Of a stretch of 64,000 nucleotides of DNA, positions 42,916 to 52,024 are shown one piece after another. A program made the position numbers and the translations under genes. The notes beneath the pieces were generated by a model. It made no database searches. It had not been told where the DNA came from and worked only from the letters and a program-made list of their open reading frames with translations. Numbering within the stretch: the first letter of the stretch is position 1; the number at the start of each line of letters is the position of its first letter. The stretch comes from Streptomyces sp. NBC_00461 (GTDB taxonomy: Bacteria; Actinomycetota; Actinomycetes; Streptomycetales; Streptomycetaceae): positions 186,001-250,000 of the forward strand of contig NZ_CP107902.1 in assembly GCF_036013935.1 (NCBI RefSeq), read 5' to 3'.

Positions 42916-44055
42916 GTGCATCGGCTCGATGGTGGTGCGGAGGAGGGCTTCACCGAGGTCAAGCAGGTGTTCGCCTCGTTGGCGGAAGCCGACCCGGATC
43001 ACGACATGCAGGTGGCGGTTTATCACTGCGGGCGGTTGGTGGTGGATCTTTGGGCTGGTCCGGAGATGCGGCAGGACTCGCTGCTCAACGTCGCGTCCGT
43101 GGGCAAGGCTGCCGCATATGTCTGCGCCGCGCTGCTCGTACAGCAGGGCGACCTGGAGCTCGATCGGACCGTGGCACGGTACTGGCCGGAGTTCGCGGTG
43201 GCCGGCAAGCAGGACGTGACGGTTCGGCAACTGCTGAGTCACCAGGCCGGTTTGGTTGGCGTGGACGGCGGTTTCACCCTCGACGAGCTCCACGATGACC
43301 AGGCGGCAGCCGTCCGGCTGGCTTCCCAGCGCCCCTTTTGGCGTCCTGGCACCGCGCACGGCTACCACGGGTTCACCATTGGCCCGATGATCGGCGAGCT
43401 GGTGCGGCGGATCACCGGCAGCACTCTGCCCGATTTCCACGCTGCTATGGTGCGCGAGCCGCGGCGCATCGACATGTTCGTGGGGCTGTCCGCCGAATAC
43501 GAGCCTCGCGTTCTGACCCTCCAGTCACCCGTGCCGAGCGAGCAGGCCGGCTCCGACCCCGTGCCAGCACCGGCGCCCGACAGTCTTGCCGGCCTGGCAT
43601 TCAGCGTCCCGGTCGCCGACAGGCTCGGCCTCGTCAACGCCCGCCGATTCCGTGCAGCCGGGCCGGTGTCGATGGGAGTCCTGGCCAGCGCACACGGAAT
43701 CGCGCGCATGTACGCCTCATGCCTTGACGCCGTGGATGGCCTGCCTGCCCTGCTTGCCGCGGAGACACAGGAGGAGTTCGCGCAGATTCATTCTGTCGGC
43801 CACGACCTGACACTGGCCTGCCCTAGCCGCTACGGCTTGGGCTTCCAACTGCCCGGCGATGCACAGCCCTACCTGTCCGCCCGCACCTTCGGCCACGACG
43901 GTGGAGGCGGTAGCTGGGGGTTCGCGGATCCCTCGACCAGACTCGCCTTCGGCTATGTCCGGCGCCGTATGACCAATCCCGGAGGTCTCGGTCCCGACGC
44001 GCACCTGCTGGCTCGCGCTGCCCGCGCCTGCGCCGCCGGTCAGCTCGCCTTCTGA
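42916..44055 (+). CDS. serine hydrolase of the beta-lactamase/esterase fold
   Basis: 379 residues from GTG 42916 after gggggaaa. Ser61-x-x-Lys64 (LNVASVGKAAAYVCAALLVQ) is the active-site SxxK; Tyr150 in AHGYHG is the second catalytic residue; FGHDGGGGSWGF corresponds to the HTG/KTG strand. The family covers class C beta-lactamases, EstB-like esterases and DD-peptidases; without a signal peptide it is more likely a cytoplasmic esterase-like enzyme. It lies between the ends of the IS630-type element and is convergent with its transposase. Confidence 0.85.
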   Translation: MHRLDGGAEEGFTEVKQVFASLAEADPDHDMQVAVYHCGRLVVDLWAGPEMRQDSLLNVASVGKAAAYVCAALLVQQGDLELDRTVARYWPEFAVAGKQDVTVRQLLSHQAGLVGVDGGFTLDELHDDQAAAVRLASQRPFWRPGTAHGYHGFTIGPMIGELVRRITGSTLPDFHAAMVREPRRIDMFVGLSAEYEPRVLTLQSPVPSEQAGSDPVPAPAPDSLAGLAFSVPVADRLGLVNARRFRAAGPVSMGVLASAHGIARMYASCLDAVDGLPALLAAETQEEFAQIHSVGHDLTLACPSRYGLGFQLPGDAQPYLSARTFGHDGGGGSWGFADPSTRLAFGYVRRRMTNPGGLGPDAHLLARAARACAAGQLAF

Positions 44056-44153
44056 TGGTCTTACGCGGGGCTGAGGCCACGACCCCATGTCGGGATCAAG
44101 CAGGTGCAGGTGCTCAAAGTTCTTGCTCAACCTTCACTGCGGCAGGACATTGA

Positions 44154-45296
44154 TCAGACGGCTTCGGTTCGTGGGCGGCCCCAGCGTTGCCGGCGTTCGC
44201 TGCGGACCTTGGCGCGTTCCCGCCGCTGGGCGGCCAGGACGTCGGGATGGCGGGCGTTGGCGTTGCGCCATCGCAGGTAGTCCTGAAGCCTGCGGGCAAG
44301 CACGGTGTGGTTGGGATGGTTCGAGCCGCCCATGACGAAGGTGCGTAACGGCCCGAACTGGGCTTCGATCGGGTTGGCCCACGACGCGCTGGTCGGTGTC
44401 AGGCACAACTCGACCTTGTTCTGGCCGGCCCAGGCCCGGATGGCTGGGGTCTTGTTCGCCGAGAGGTTGTCCATAATCACATAGATGGGGGCGCCGTCCG
44501 GGCGGGCGGCGCGGATCGACTTCAGTGCCGCCAGGCTGTGGTCGCCGCCTTTGCGGCGGCGGGTCACGCCCCACAGGCGGTCGTCCCCCAGGGAGTAGCA
44601 CCCGTGGAAGTACCGGATGCCATGGGTGCGGTGGTAGGTGGCGGGCAACCGGTCGGGTTTGCTGCGCCGTGCCCAGGCGGTGCCGTGACAGGGCCGGATC
44701 GACAGCGGGCCGAACTGGTCGAATGCGAAACACCGATCCGGGAAACGGCTGGTCACATACTCGATGTGGTCGAGCTTGGCGTCCTTGTCCGGGTCCGTGG
44801 ACTCCTTCCAGGTGCGGGTGTGCTGGAAGGAGATTCCCTTCTCGTTCAGGACCTGCCGCAGCCGCTCGCGGCCTATGCGCACCCGGCGGCCGGGCTTGCG
44901 GGCCAGGTAGTCGCACAGCTTGCGCAGACTCCAGTGCGTGAAGGGCCGCCCCAGCGCCGTCGGGCGGGTCGTGGCCGTCGCGATGATGAATTCGCGGTCC
45001 TCATCGCTGATCAGGCGAGGACGGCCTCCCGCCCACCGAGGGTCCAGCGCGGCCAGGCCCTTCTCGTTGAACGCATGGATCACGTCCCGGACGGTGTCCT
45101 CATGCGCGGCAACCAGACGGGAGATCGCCGTCACGGGCGTACCCGACGCCGACGCCATGATGATCAGCGCCCGGCGCACCCGCACCGACTCATGCCGGCC
45201 TCGCCGGACAATCTGCCGCAGCCACTGACCTTCCTGATCACTCAACCGCCGTGCCCTGACCGGCCCTACCATCCACGACCTCACCCTCAACAACAA
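44154..45296 (-). CDS. IS630-type transposase
   Basis: 380 residues, intact. N-terminal HTH (VRVRRALIIMASASGTPVTA, ISRLVAAHEDTVRDVIHAFN), then the DDE domain: CFAFDQFGPLSIRP (first Asp), IYVIMDNLSANKTPAIRAWA (second), LTPTSASWANPIEAQFGPLR (Glu in the NPIE motif). Typical of IS630/Tc1-mariner relatives. Confidence 0.93.
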   Translation of the reverse strand: MLLRVRSWMVGPVRARRLSDQEGQWLRQIVRRGRHESVRVRRALIIMASASGTPVTAISRLVAAHEDTVRDVIHAFNEKGLAALDPRWAGGRPRLISDEDREFIIATATTRPTALGRPFTHWSLRKLCDYLARKPGRRVRIGRERLRQVLNEKGISFQHTRTWKESTDPDKDAKLDHIEYVTSRFPDRCFAFDQFGPLSIRPCHGTAWARRSKPDRLPATYHRTHGIRYFHGCYSLGDDRLWGVTRRRKGGDHSLAALKSIRAARPDGAPIYVIMDNLSANKTPAIRAWAGQNKVELCLTPTSASWANPIEAQFGPLRTFVMGGSNHPNHTVLARRLQDYLRWRNANARHPDVLAAQRRERAKVRSERRQRWGRPRTEAV

Positions 45297-45414
45297 TCAC
45301 GTCGCCGTCAACGATGAGGCCACCACCCCGCGCCGCCAACATCCACCAACCAGTCCCCACCCGGCAAACGTTCATGGACAACGCACTAGCCGGCCGCTGT
45401 TCGGCTTCACGTGC

Positions 45415-45915
45415 TCACTGGCCCTCACTGGCCCCACCCAGGGGCAGGCGCACAAGAGGACCGTGGGGCAGCCACAGTTCTCGAGACGCGCAGGCCAGGT
45501 CGCTGTTTTGCCCCGCACTTCCAACGCCCGGCTCCCCCGGCGCTGTCGGGTCGGCGGCTTCCTCCAGCGCTTGGCGCAATTCGGCGGCCTGGGTGACTCC
45601 TTGCGCGCGCTGGACCAGCCAGTACGGGCCAGGTGGCGTCTGCTTGTGATCTGGCGGCAGGACCACGTGCATCGTCCGCCCGAAGGCCGTGGTCTGCGGC
45701 ATCCGCCAGTCGGCGGCGGTGCCCGCAGGAACGAGGAAATACAGCACGGAGGCGGCCGGACGCGGATCCACTGTGATCGCACCGGGGTTGCCCAGGTTCT
45801 CGATCGCCCGCAGTGCGAGGAACCGCGACGACACCTTGATGGCGTCCCAGCCGACGCCGGCGAGCGCAAGGTGCGTCCCGGCTTCACTCCTCAACTCAGC
45901 CGCGCCGCCGATCAT
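45415..45915 (-). CDS. hypothetical 166-residue protein
   Basis: Reads AGTHLALAGVGWDAIKVSSR, FLALRAIENLG, ITVDPRPAASVLYFLVPAGT, DWRMPQTTAF and HVVLPPDHKQTPPGPYWLVQ. I recall similar proteins as common hypotheticals in Streptomyces. Two tandem dyads (45976-46007) lie 60 bp upstream. Function unknown. Confidence 0.6.
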   Translation of the reverse strand: MIGGAAELRSEAGTHLALAGVGWDAIKVSSRFLALRAIENLGNPGAITVDPRPAASVLYFLVPAGTAADWRMPQTTAFGRTMHVVLPPDHKQTPPGPYWLVQRAQGVTQAAELRQALEEAADPTAPGEPGVGSAGQNSDLACASRELWLPHGPLVRLPLGGASEGQ

Positions 45916-45975
45916 CCGCTACTCCGCCCTTCACTGCGCTGAGCGTGAAGGTAGGGCCGGTGAGGCGTGGCGGAC

Positions 45976-46007
45976 GGAACTGACAGTTCCCGGGAACTGC
46001 CAGTTCC
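45976..46007. promoter_or_regulatory. two tandem dyads GGAACTG-N-CAGTTCC
   Basis: ggaactgacagttcc (45976-45990) and ggaactgccagttcc (45993-46007), each a perfect 7-bp inverted repeat around one base; together they form a 38-bp near-perfect palindrome (45973-46010). They lie between the XRE gene and the gene at 45415-45915, so an operator for the latter or a terminator for the former. Confidence 0.55.
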
Positions 46008-46008
46008 G

Positions 46009-47247
46009 TCAGACGAGTTGGAGGCGCTCGGCGAGCCCGGTGACCTGGGAGCGGAACACGGGCCGGACTCGCTTCTGCAGTCCCAGAACGATGTCCCGGA
46101 CGAGCAGACTGCGGGCGAAGTCCTCCGGGGCGAGGTCTTCGAGGCTGAGCAGGTGGACCAGGACGGCGGCGTCCTCGCGGCGCAGATCGTGGCAGCGGGC
46201 GACTTCCAGTCCGAACGTGAACTGCCGCTCCCTGGAAGGAAGTCGGCTGGTGTTGACCTGGTCCGCGAGGTGCAACCCCTCCGTGGCCTCGCCGGCGAGC
46301 ATCTCGATGCTCATCGCGTGCAGGGCCACGTTGGTGGGGCCGAACACCGTCCATTGGACATTGCTCTCCCCGGCCCTCGTAGCGAGGGGGGCGGCGCGCT
46401 GCTCCAGGCGCTGTCGGGCCTGCCACCAGTTGCGGCGGCGAGCGTCGGAGACGACGGCCACCAGTTCAAGAGCGCCCTGGACCGCGTCGGACTCGGGGCT
46501 GTCAGGGGCCCGGCGCAGCCGCTCGACGGCCAGCAGCGCGACCTCCTTGGCCTCTTCGACGGCGCCTGCATCGCTGTGCGAGAGCAGGACATGGCCGAGG
46601 TTCCACGCCGCGGCGGCGATCCGGACTGGGTCGTCGGCGTCCTCGGCGGCGCGCATCGCTCGGTCGGCGACCATGAGTGCGAGGTCGAGACGGCCGGTTC
46701 TGCGGCAGTACGAACGCAGCAGACCGTAGAGGTCGGCAGCCACCCGCAGCGCTTCGCGCCGTGCTGCCGGATCGCTGCTGTGCCGGTGGCTTCGTACAGC
46801 GTGCTCCACGTCCGTGATCAGGCCGGGAAGGATGCGGGCGGCCTCGGTGAACCGGTCTTTGGAGGCCTGCCAGGTGTGCCAGGCCTGCTCGACCCTCTCG
46901 CGCAGCTGTGCGTGAGCTGCCGGATCAACGCCGCCCGCGGGGGCCTGCCGCATGAGGGCGTGGACAACACCCGAAGCGGCGGTGTGGGGCGCCGGGGGTT
47001 CCTCGATCGGGTCCTCGGTCAACAGAGCAGCCACGGGCACACCCAACTCAGCAGCAAGGCGGGCCAGCACGTCGGCGGACGGAGTCTTCTGTCCGGCCTC
47101 GATCAGGCGCAGGTAGCGCTCGGTGATACCGCACAGTCCCGCGACGACGGCGACAAGTTACCGTTCGCGCGGCGGTAGTGCTTGATCCTGCGGCCGATGG
47201 GCAGGCTCGGCGGAGTCGACGGCACGTCCGCCCCCTTTCCCGGGCAT
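46009..47247 (-). pseudogene. XRE/TPR-type regulator interrupted by one stop codon
   Basis: From ATG 47247 the protein would have 412 residues. The HTH reads PRER, then TAA at codon 30 (47158-47160), then LVAVVAGLCGITERYLRLIE and AGQKTPSADVLARLAAELGV, all in one frame. A single base change from CAA or GAA would explain it. The remaining part is helical, TPR-like (RREALRVAADLYGLLRSYCR, ALMVADRAMRAAEDADDPVR). A shorter protein from GTG 47070 could still be made but would lack DNA binding. Confidence 0.7.
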
Positions 47248-47356
47248 CTCTCGTACCGTCAGCGTAGACACCTGATGGCGGCCGCACGTCCGGTCCGCAC
47301 GCGTTCGCGAGACCTCGTGAGAGCCGGTCACGGCTGGGGAGTTGGGAGGCACCACC

Positions 47357-48031
47357 ATGACTCGACTGGTCCTGTGGGACATCGACCACACCTTGATCGA
47401 CACACGGGGCGTGGGCCGCGAACTCTCGGCCTCCGCTTTCGCACGGACCACCGGGCGGCCGATGCACGAGCAAGCGAAGATCGACGGCATCACCGAGGCC
47501 GTGATCTTCCGGGAAACCGCGCGCCTTCACGGCATCACGACGGACCGGTCGGACTTCAAGCGATTCGCCCGCGCCCTCACCCACGAGCACCTCAAGCGCC
47601 TCGCCGAACTACGGGAGCGCGGCCATGCCCTGCCCGGGGCAGCGGCCGCCCTGGCCGCCCTGGCCGCCGACGGCGTCCGGCAGACCGTGGTATCCGGCAA
47701 CATCCGAGCCGTCGCCCAGATCAAGCTCCAGGTGTTCGGCCTCGACACCCGAATCCTTTGGGACTTGGGCGCCTTTGGGGAAGACGACGATGTGCGCGCC
47801 GAGCTTGTTCGTCTCTCCCTGCAGCGCGCGAATACGACCGCGGACAACGCTGTGTTGATCGGCGACACCCCGGCGGACATCGCGGGAGCCCATGCCAACG
47901 GAGTCCGCGTCATCGCAGTGGCTTCCGGGCGCAGCGACGAGGCCACTCTCCGCAGCGCCGGCGCGGAAACGGTCCTCTCCGACCTACGCGACACGGAGCT
48001 GCTCGTCAAGCTCGTACACGCCAGCGCCTAG
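47357..48031 (+). CDS. HAD-family hydrolase
   Basis: 224 residues. Motif I VLWDIDHTLIDT, motif II TVVSGN, motif III Lys in AQIKLQVFGLD, motif IV LIGDTPADIAGAHANG. Phosphoglycolate-phosphatase-like cap (GITEAVIFRETARLHGITTD). ATG 47357 has GGGAGG at 7 bp. Divergent from the broken XRE gene. Substrate not predictable. Confidence 0.9.
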   Translation: MTRLVLWDIDHTLIDTRGVGRELSASAFARTTGRPMHEQAKIDGITEAVIFRETARLHGITTDRSDFKRFARALTHEHLKRLAELRERGHALPGAAAALAALAADGVRQTVVSGNIRAVAQIKLQVFGLDTRILWDLGAFGEDDDVRAELVRLSLQRANTTADNAVLIGDTPADIAGAHANGVRVIAVASGRSDEATLRSAGAETVLSDLRDTELLVKLVHASA

Positions 48032-48095
48032 CTGTATTGACCTGAAGCGTTGTTGACACGGCTGATGGGTGGGTGGCCGCCGAGTGCGGAGGACG
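48028..48095 (-). pseudogene. IS481-type transposase C-terminal fragment
   Basis: Reads SALGGHPPISRVNNASGQYS then stop; HSALGGHPPISR is the typical C-terminal end of IS481-family transposases. Begins at the CTAG shared with the stop of the HAD gene. The following DNA up to 48332 holds no other recognisable gene. Confidence 0.75.
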
Positions 48096-48332
48096 CCCCT
48101 GCGCCTTGTGATCCACCGCATCTGACGCCGCATGCTGCTCCACCAGGAATTACGGGAGCCCTGAGTGGGGGTCCTGAGCCATCGCCGCGTTCAACTTGCC
48201 AGTCGGGGCATGGCGAACAGGCCGGTTCGGAGCTTGAGTGCAAGGCGCTCGTCGCTCATGCCCGGCATGACGTCCGTCTCCGGATCGCGGCATGCAGTGA
48301 ACGGCCTTGTTCAGAGCATGAGTTGAGGTTGG

Positions 48333-48905
48333 TCAGTCGTTGGGGTTGGTTCCGGGGACGGCTGCCCGAATAGCTTGTGCGGCTTCGCGAGCCGCCGGAA
48401 ATTGGTCGGCGAGCTTGCAGAAGCTTTGGAGGGTGTGGCGGTCGTCGAGCTGGTCGTCTGGGCCAAGCTGGATGTCGATGAGGTTGTGGAGTTGGAGCCA
48501 GCGTGCTCCCCATTCGCTGACGTGGTAGCCGATCATGTCGTCGAGGAAGCGGACTGCAGGTTGGGTGCCATTGAGGCGTCGTTGTCGGGCGAGTGATTCG
48601 CGGCCGGCGTAGACCTTTTCGAACTGCCAGAGCAGCGAGAAGTAGTGGTTCATGACTTCAGGCAGGGCTTGGTCGGCGGGTGCGTTGCCGCGTCGGTAGA
48701 ACTCGAGGGCGCTTCGAGATTGGGCTGTGGCTTCGGTGGTGAGGTCGTTGTAGAGCGTGCGGGCGAGGTCGAAGCCGGCTCGGGCGGCGTTGCCGCGGGC
48801 TGCGTAGAGGGCGATGAAGGCGGCGATGGCTGCGATGCAGGCGGAGACGAGGGTGGTGATGGCGGCGTCATGCCGACGAGGTTGTCCTCGCGTCGTCCCG
48901 CGCAT
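48333..48905 (-). CDS. hypothetical membrane-anchored protein
   Basis: 190 residues from ATG 48905 (ATG 48953 also possible). N-terminal membrane helix TTLVSACIAAIAAFIALYAA, then a helical cytoplasmic domain with YNDLTTEATAQSRSALEFYR and YFSLLWQFEKVYAGRESLAR. No family assigned. Same general design as the proteins at 15919-16599 and 61400-61954. Confidence 0.55.
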   Translation of the reverse strand: MRGTTRGQPRRHDAAITTLVSACIAAIAAFIALYAARGNAARAGFDLARTLYNDLTTEATAQSRSALEFYRRGNAPADQALPEVMNHYFSLLWQFEKVYAGRESLARQRRLNGTQPAVRFLDDMIGYHVSEWGARWLQLHNLIDIQLGPDDQLDDRHTLQSFCKLADQFPAAREAAQAIRAAVPGTNPND

Positions 48906-49023
48906 GCGGCCAAGCGTGCTTCCCAGAGGGAGATTTGAGCTTTGAATGTGCATGCCGGAGAACACCGGGCGCAAACCCCCGATGGCGTCCTGTTGAGCCA
49001 GCTCGCCCTGGCGCCGGCCAGGA

Positions 49024-49407
49024 TCAGTCCTGGCGCCAGGAACGCAGCTTCTCGGCGATGCCGTACGAGTCCAGCCGCAGCGCTCGGATGTCGTAGATCA
49101 GTTCCCGCCAGAGCTCAAACTTCGTGTCCACGCGTTCCCCGGAGGCCTCCAGGTAGGCGATGGCGACGCCGTATCCGTACACCTCGTTGCGGGCCGGGAG
49201 CGGGCGCAGCAGCACGCACTCCTCCAGCATGACCGCAGCCCGCCAGAAGGCGTCGGGATGGTGCTGGTCATGCCGGGGCGGGTCGACCCGGTGGCGCTGG
49301 GCCAAGCCGACGAGCACAGAGAAGTCGTTGACGGTCAGGTCGTCCCGGAGGATGTCTTCCTGGCGCTCGAGGAACCACCGGTAGTCGACGTATACGACGG
49401 GAGGCAC
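49024..49407 (-). CDS. Fic/Doc-type toxin component
   Basis: 127 residues from GTG 49407, 2 bp after the antitoxin stop. VYVDYRWFLERQEDILRDDL, FSVLVGLAQRHRVDPPRHDQ, HHPDAFWRAAVMLEECVLLR, NEVYGYGVAIAYLEASGE. The layout (N-terminal helix, long central helix, N-x-x-Y-G..A..YL) follows Doc-like proteins annotated as Fic-family toxins in Streptomyces; the HxFx(D/E)GNGR motif is not intact. Toxicity is inferred from the pairing. Confidence 0.6.
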   Translation of the reverse strand: MPPVVYVDYRWFLERQEDILRDDLTVNDFSVLVGLAQRHRVDPPRHDQHHPDAFWRAAVMLEECVLLRPLPARNEVYGYGVAIAYLEASGERVDTKFELWRELIYDIRALRLDSYGIAEKLRSWRQD

Positions 49408-49410
49408 AGG

Positions 49411-49659
49411 TCAGGCCGCCCGCGAGGTGTCGTGCGCGACGGCCGGCAGCCCGCCGAACTCGGCGTCGAAGGCGTCCATGATGCCGGGTTCGCTGATGGT
49501 GCGGCGGAAGGCGGCGGTCGCCGTCTGCAGGGCCCGCTCCTGTTCCTTCTCCCCCGCCACCTTGGCGATGTAGGCCTTCACGGACAGGCCCTCAGCAGCA
49601 GCGAGGCCCTGCAGGGTGTCCCTGGTACTCGTGTCGACCTTGACAGTGGTTTCAGCCAT
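49411..49659 (-). CDS. antitoxin, ribbon-helix-helix type
   Basis: 82 residues. TTVKVDTSTRDTLQGLAAAE and GLSVKAYIAKVAGEKEQERA form a ribbon-helix-helix; the C-terminal tail (MDAFDAEFGGLPAVAHD) should bind and neutralise the toxin encoded next. Confidence 0.65.
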   Translation of the reverse strand: MAETTVKVDTSTRDTLQGLAAAEGLSVKAYIAKVAGEKEQERALQTATAAFRRTISEPGIMDAFDAEFGGLPAVAHDTSRAA

Positions 49660-49760
49660 GCCTGAAGTATCCCTCAAGGTATACGTGCGGCGCTACCTCC
49701 TCCGCTGCTCCGCCCGCTCACGGGCGGTACCTACGCATTGCCTCGCGCTGAAAGGAAGAG

Positions 49761-50216
49761 CTAAGCCCGTAAATGATCTACGGCGGGCTGGCTGACCTGA
49801 TCGTCTTCTCGGTCACCCGGCGAGGGCGAGGTTGTGCAGGCGGGCGATGCCGAGCATGGCCTGGTGGACGCCGTCGCCCTTGAGGCGGCAGTCGCGCAGG
49901 ATCTTCCAGGTCTTCATGCGGGCGAAGGCGTGCTCGACGCGGGCGCGGACCTTGCGGTGGGAGGCGTTGTGTTCCTCCTTCCAGGCCGGGAGTTCGCTCT
50001 GGCCCTTCTCTCGGCGGTGTGGGATGACCAGGCCGGTGCCCCGGTAGCCGCCGTCCGCGATGACGGTGGTCGTACCGACGGCGGCTTTCGCTCCGGACAG
50101 TTCCCATGCCTTGCAGTCGTTGCGGTTGCCGGGTAGCGGTCGGCCGACGGCCAGGCGAGTGCCGGCATCGCTGACAACCTGGTGGTTGGTGGAGTACCGA
50201 TAGTTCGACCGTTAGG
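49761..50216 (-). pseudogene. 3' half of an IS5-type transposase and IS end
   Basis: Reads NYRYSTNHQVVSDAGTRLAV, VGRPLPGNRNDCKAWELSGA, IADGGYRGTGLVIPHRR, ARVEHAFARMKTWKILRDCR and ends NLALAG (stop 49813-49815). It matches the C-terminal half of the intact transposase at 52482-53249. The outer sequence ctaagcccgtaaatgatct (49761-49779) corresponds to that element's right end, shortened. The N-terminal half is missing. Confidence 0.85.
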
Positions 50217-50370
50217 GCCAACCTCCGACGCCAAAGCCCAGCGAGCTGGGGGCACTGAGCACGTGGGGTCTGGGGAAATTCCCGGGAGACGAAAATATCT
50301 GGTTGGTGAGGACACCAAACACGGGACCTACGGCACGGCACGGCTCGGCTCGGCGAGGCTGTCGGCGGCC

Positions 50371-50505
50371 ATGTGGTACCTGGATGAGTGGTGGGTTGCT
50401 GCTCTCCAGGACGATCCGTTAGCTGATCAGTTGGATGAGAGGTTGCGGCATCAGTCTGGCGAGCTGGCTGAGATCATTGATCACGCGATGAGGTCAATGC
50501 GCTGA
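50371..50505 (+). CDS. possible 44-residue protein
   Basis: Reads MWYLDEWWVAALQDDPLADQ and LDERLRHQSGELAEIIDHAM. Helical, no recognised family; may be a fragment. It lies between the IS5 remnant and the AT-rich gene. Confidence 0.3.
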   Translation: MWYLDEWWVAALQDDPLADQLDERLRHQSGELAEIIDHAMRSMR

Positions 50506-50517
50506 TCGTATTGGTGG

Positions 50518-51750
50518 TTAAGGGTCTACGCGGTTTTCTGTGAATGTTTCAATAGCCTGATCGCGAACAAGAGAATCGATCACCTGGGCATCTTCTTGTT
50601 CCGCCTTATATTTTTTCTCAGTTTTCTTAAATTTTCGATCTGCCGACTGATATCTGGTTTCGATGTGCGGGCACTCAGGTCCGGACGGGAAAAATACTAC
50701 CGTGCGGGCAATGGGGTGATCTTCAAGCACCTCTCTCATCAAACTCTGCGTGGGCAGATCTGTCTGAACGCATCTATATGATCCCTGAAACCCAGTGACC
50801 TTGAAATGCTTTTTGTTACATGCGCTGGTGCGCGAATGTTCAAGATGGGTAAGCAGGGAGAGTGAAACGGTCAATCTGACCAGGTCTTCATTTTCGGCCG
50901 GAGCGTCAAAGACGAATGATGTTGACCACCTTTGTCCTGGTGACATAACTTCGCCCGCCTGCATTACATCATCAAACCTAAGCAGCTTTGTTGGTTTGTC
51001 AAAATGGCGCCGGTCGGGCGAATTTAGGTCAAGAAACTTGCTGGCTTGATTGGTGGACATCGCTTCCGCTGATGCCATTCTATGTCCGGTCACCATATAC
51101 ATTGACCCCAGGACCTGCGCCGAATTGGTTCCAGTATTTTTCAGAGTGATGGTCGCTTGGAGTTTCGTGGAGCTCCCTGTGTGACTAATTTCCCTGATTG
51201 AGGACGTTACATCCACGCTGGGTCGATCGTGGGATGGCTTATAGAAGTTGAGGTACCAAAACTGAATTAGCCCAGCAGCGGGCAGTAGTGCAGTAAGTGC
51301 AATCCATGTCCCAGGCATTGAGACGTGCCGCGCAAAGGCAGCAACGATAACCGCGCTCGCGAAGATGAACATTGCCCATGCGCCGTAAAGGATCACCATA
51401 TCAATGCCGTCATTGATTGGGCTCCCAATTTCGATCCAGATGGGGATCAAGACCATAGGAATGGCTGAAACCTGGGCTGCGATCACTGCTGGAAGTGCCC
51501 ATGGGTCGCTGGCGGATAGCTGCCTTCTGCCTCGACGCCTAATAAGCCGAGGCGTGGGTTGTTGGACATTTGCGTAGGGCCACACGTTCCATGCCGCAAC
51601 TAGGTTCAGAACGCCAACAATGAATCTAATCGCCGCGGACACCCACTGTTCCCGCGGGTAATTTACCATGTCGTATGCGGCACTGGCCCAGAAGACCAAA
51701 CCATCAACGGCGAGAAAGAATACCAATAGAAATACTCCTGCGCGGCGCAT
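50518..51750 (-). CDS. membrane protein of foreign base composition
   Basis: 410 residues. Four or five membrane helices in the first 190 residues (VFLLVFFLAVDGLVFWASAA, FIVGVLNLVAAW, VILYGAWAMFIFASAVIVAA, WIALTALLPAAGLIQFWYLN), then a soluble domain (TSSIREISHTGSSTKLQATI, SMYMVTGHRMASAEAMS) and a Lys/Glu-rich tail (RKFKKTEKKYKAEQED). The DNA is clearly less GC-rich than its neighbours, with many A/T third positions, so it was acquired recently. Function unknown. Confidence 0.65.
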   Translation of the reverse strand: MRRAGVFLLVFFLAVDGLVFWASAAYDMVNYPREQWVSAAIRFIVGVLNLVAAWNVWPYANVQQPTPRLIRRRGRRQLSASDPWALPAVIAAQVSAIPMVLIPIWIEIGSPINDGIDMVILYGAWAMFIFASAVIVAAFARHVSMPGTWIALTALLPAAGLIQFWYLNFYKPSHDRPSVDVTSSIREISHTGSSTKLQATITLKNTGTNSAQVLGSMYMVTGHRMASAEAMSTNQASKFLDLNSPDRRHFDKPTKLLRFDDVMQAGEVMSPGQRWSTSFVFDAPAENEDLVRLTVSLSLLTHLEHSRTSACNKKHFKVTGFQGSYRCVQTDLPTQSLMREVLEDHPIARTVVFFPSGPECPHIETRYQSADRKFKKTEKKYKAEQEDAQVIDSLVRDQAIETFTENRVDP

Positions 51751-52024
51751 GTTGCCATGCTATACACGCTGCGGGAGTTGCATTTGGACCGCCACGCCAT
51801 GCTATATCTCTAATAGCGCATTTCTCTGATCATCGGCCCCTTGTGGGAATTGGCGGAATCAGGTTTGGCGGGTGCGCTGCGCGCTTTGGGGTCGAGAATG
51901 GTCAGGGCGCGCCGCGTTCGCTGGCGGCTCTATGCGAAGGCTTCTCGACCGTCGAGGATTATGTTTGCTAAGGGCTGTCCCGTAACTGTGGCCGTCATGG
52001 TGAGTGGACCCGGATCAACGGAAG

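Larger units (their letters stand above)
42779..45389. mobile_element. IS630-type element carrying a serine hydrolase gene
   Basis: The left end ctagtgcgttgaccactaac (from 42779) matches the reverse complement of the right end (45389 back to 45361), which begins ctagtgcgttgtccatgaac; about 22 of the first 29 positions agree. Both ends lie on CTAG, as for IS630-type elements that duplicate TA. No second pair of ends is visible around the transposase gene alone, so the 2.6-kb unit seems to include the gene at 42916-44055. Confidence 0.65.
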
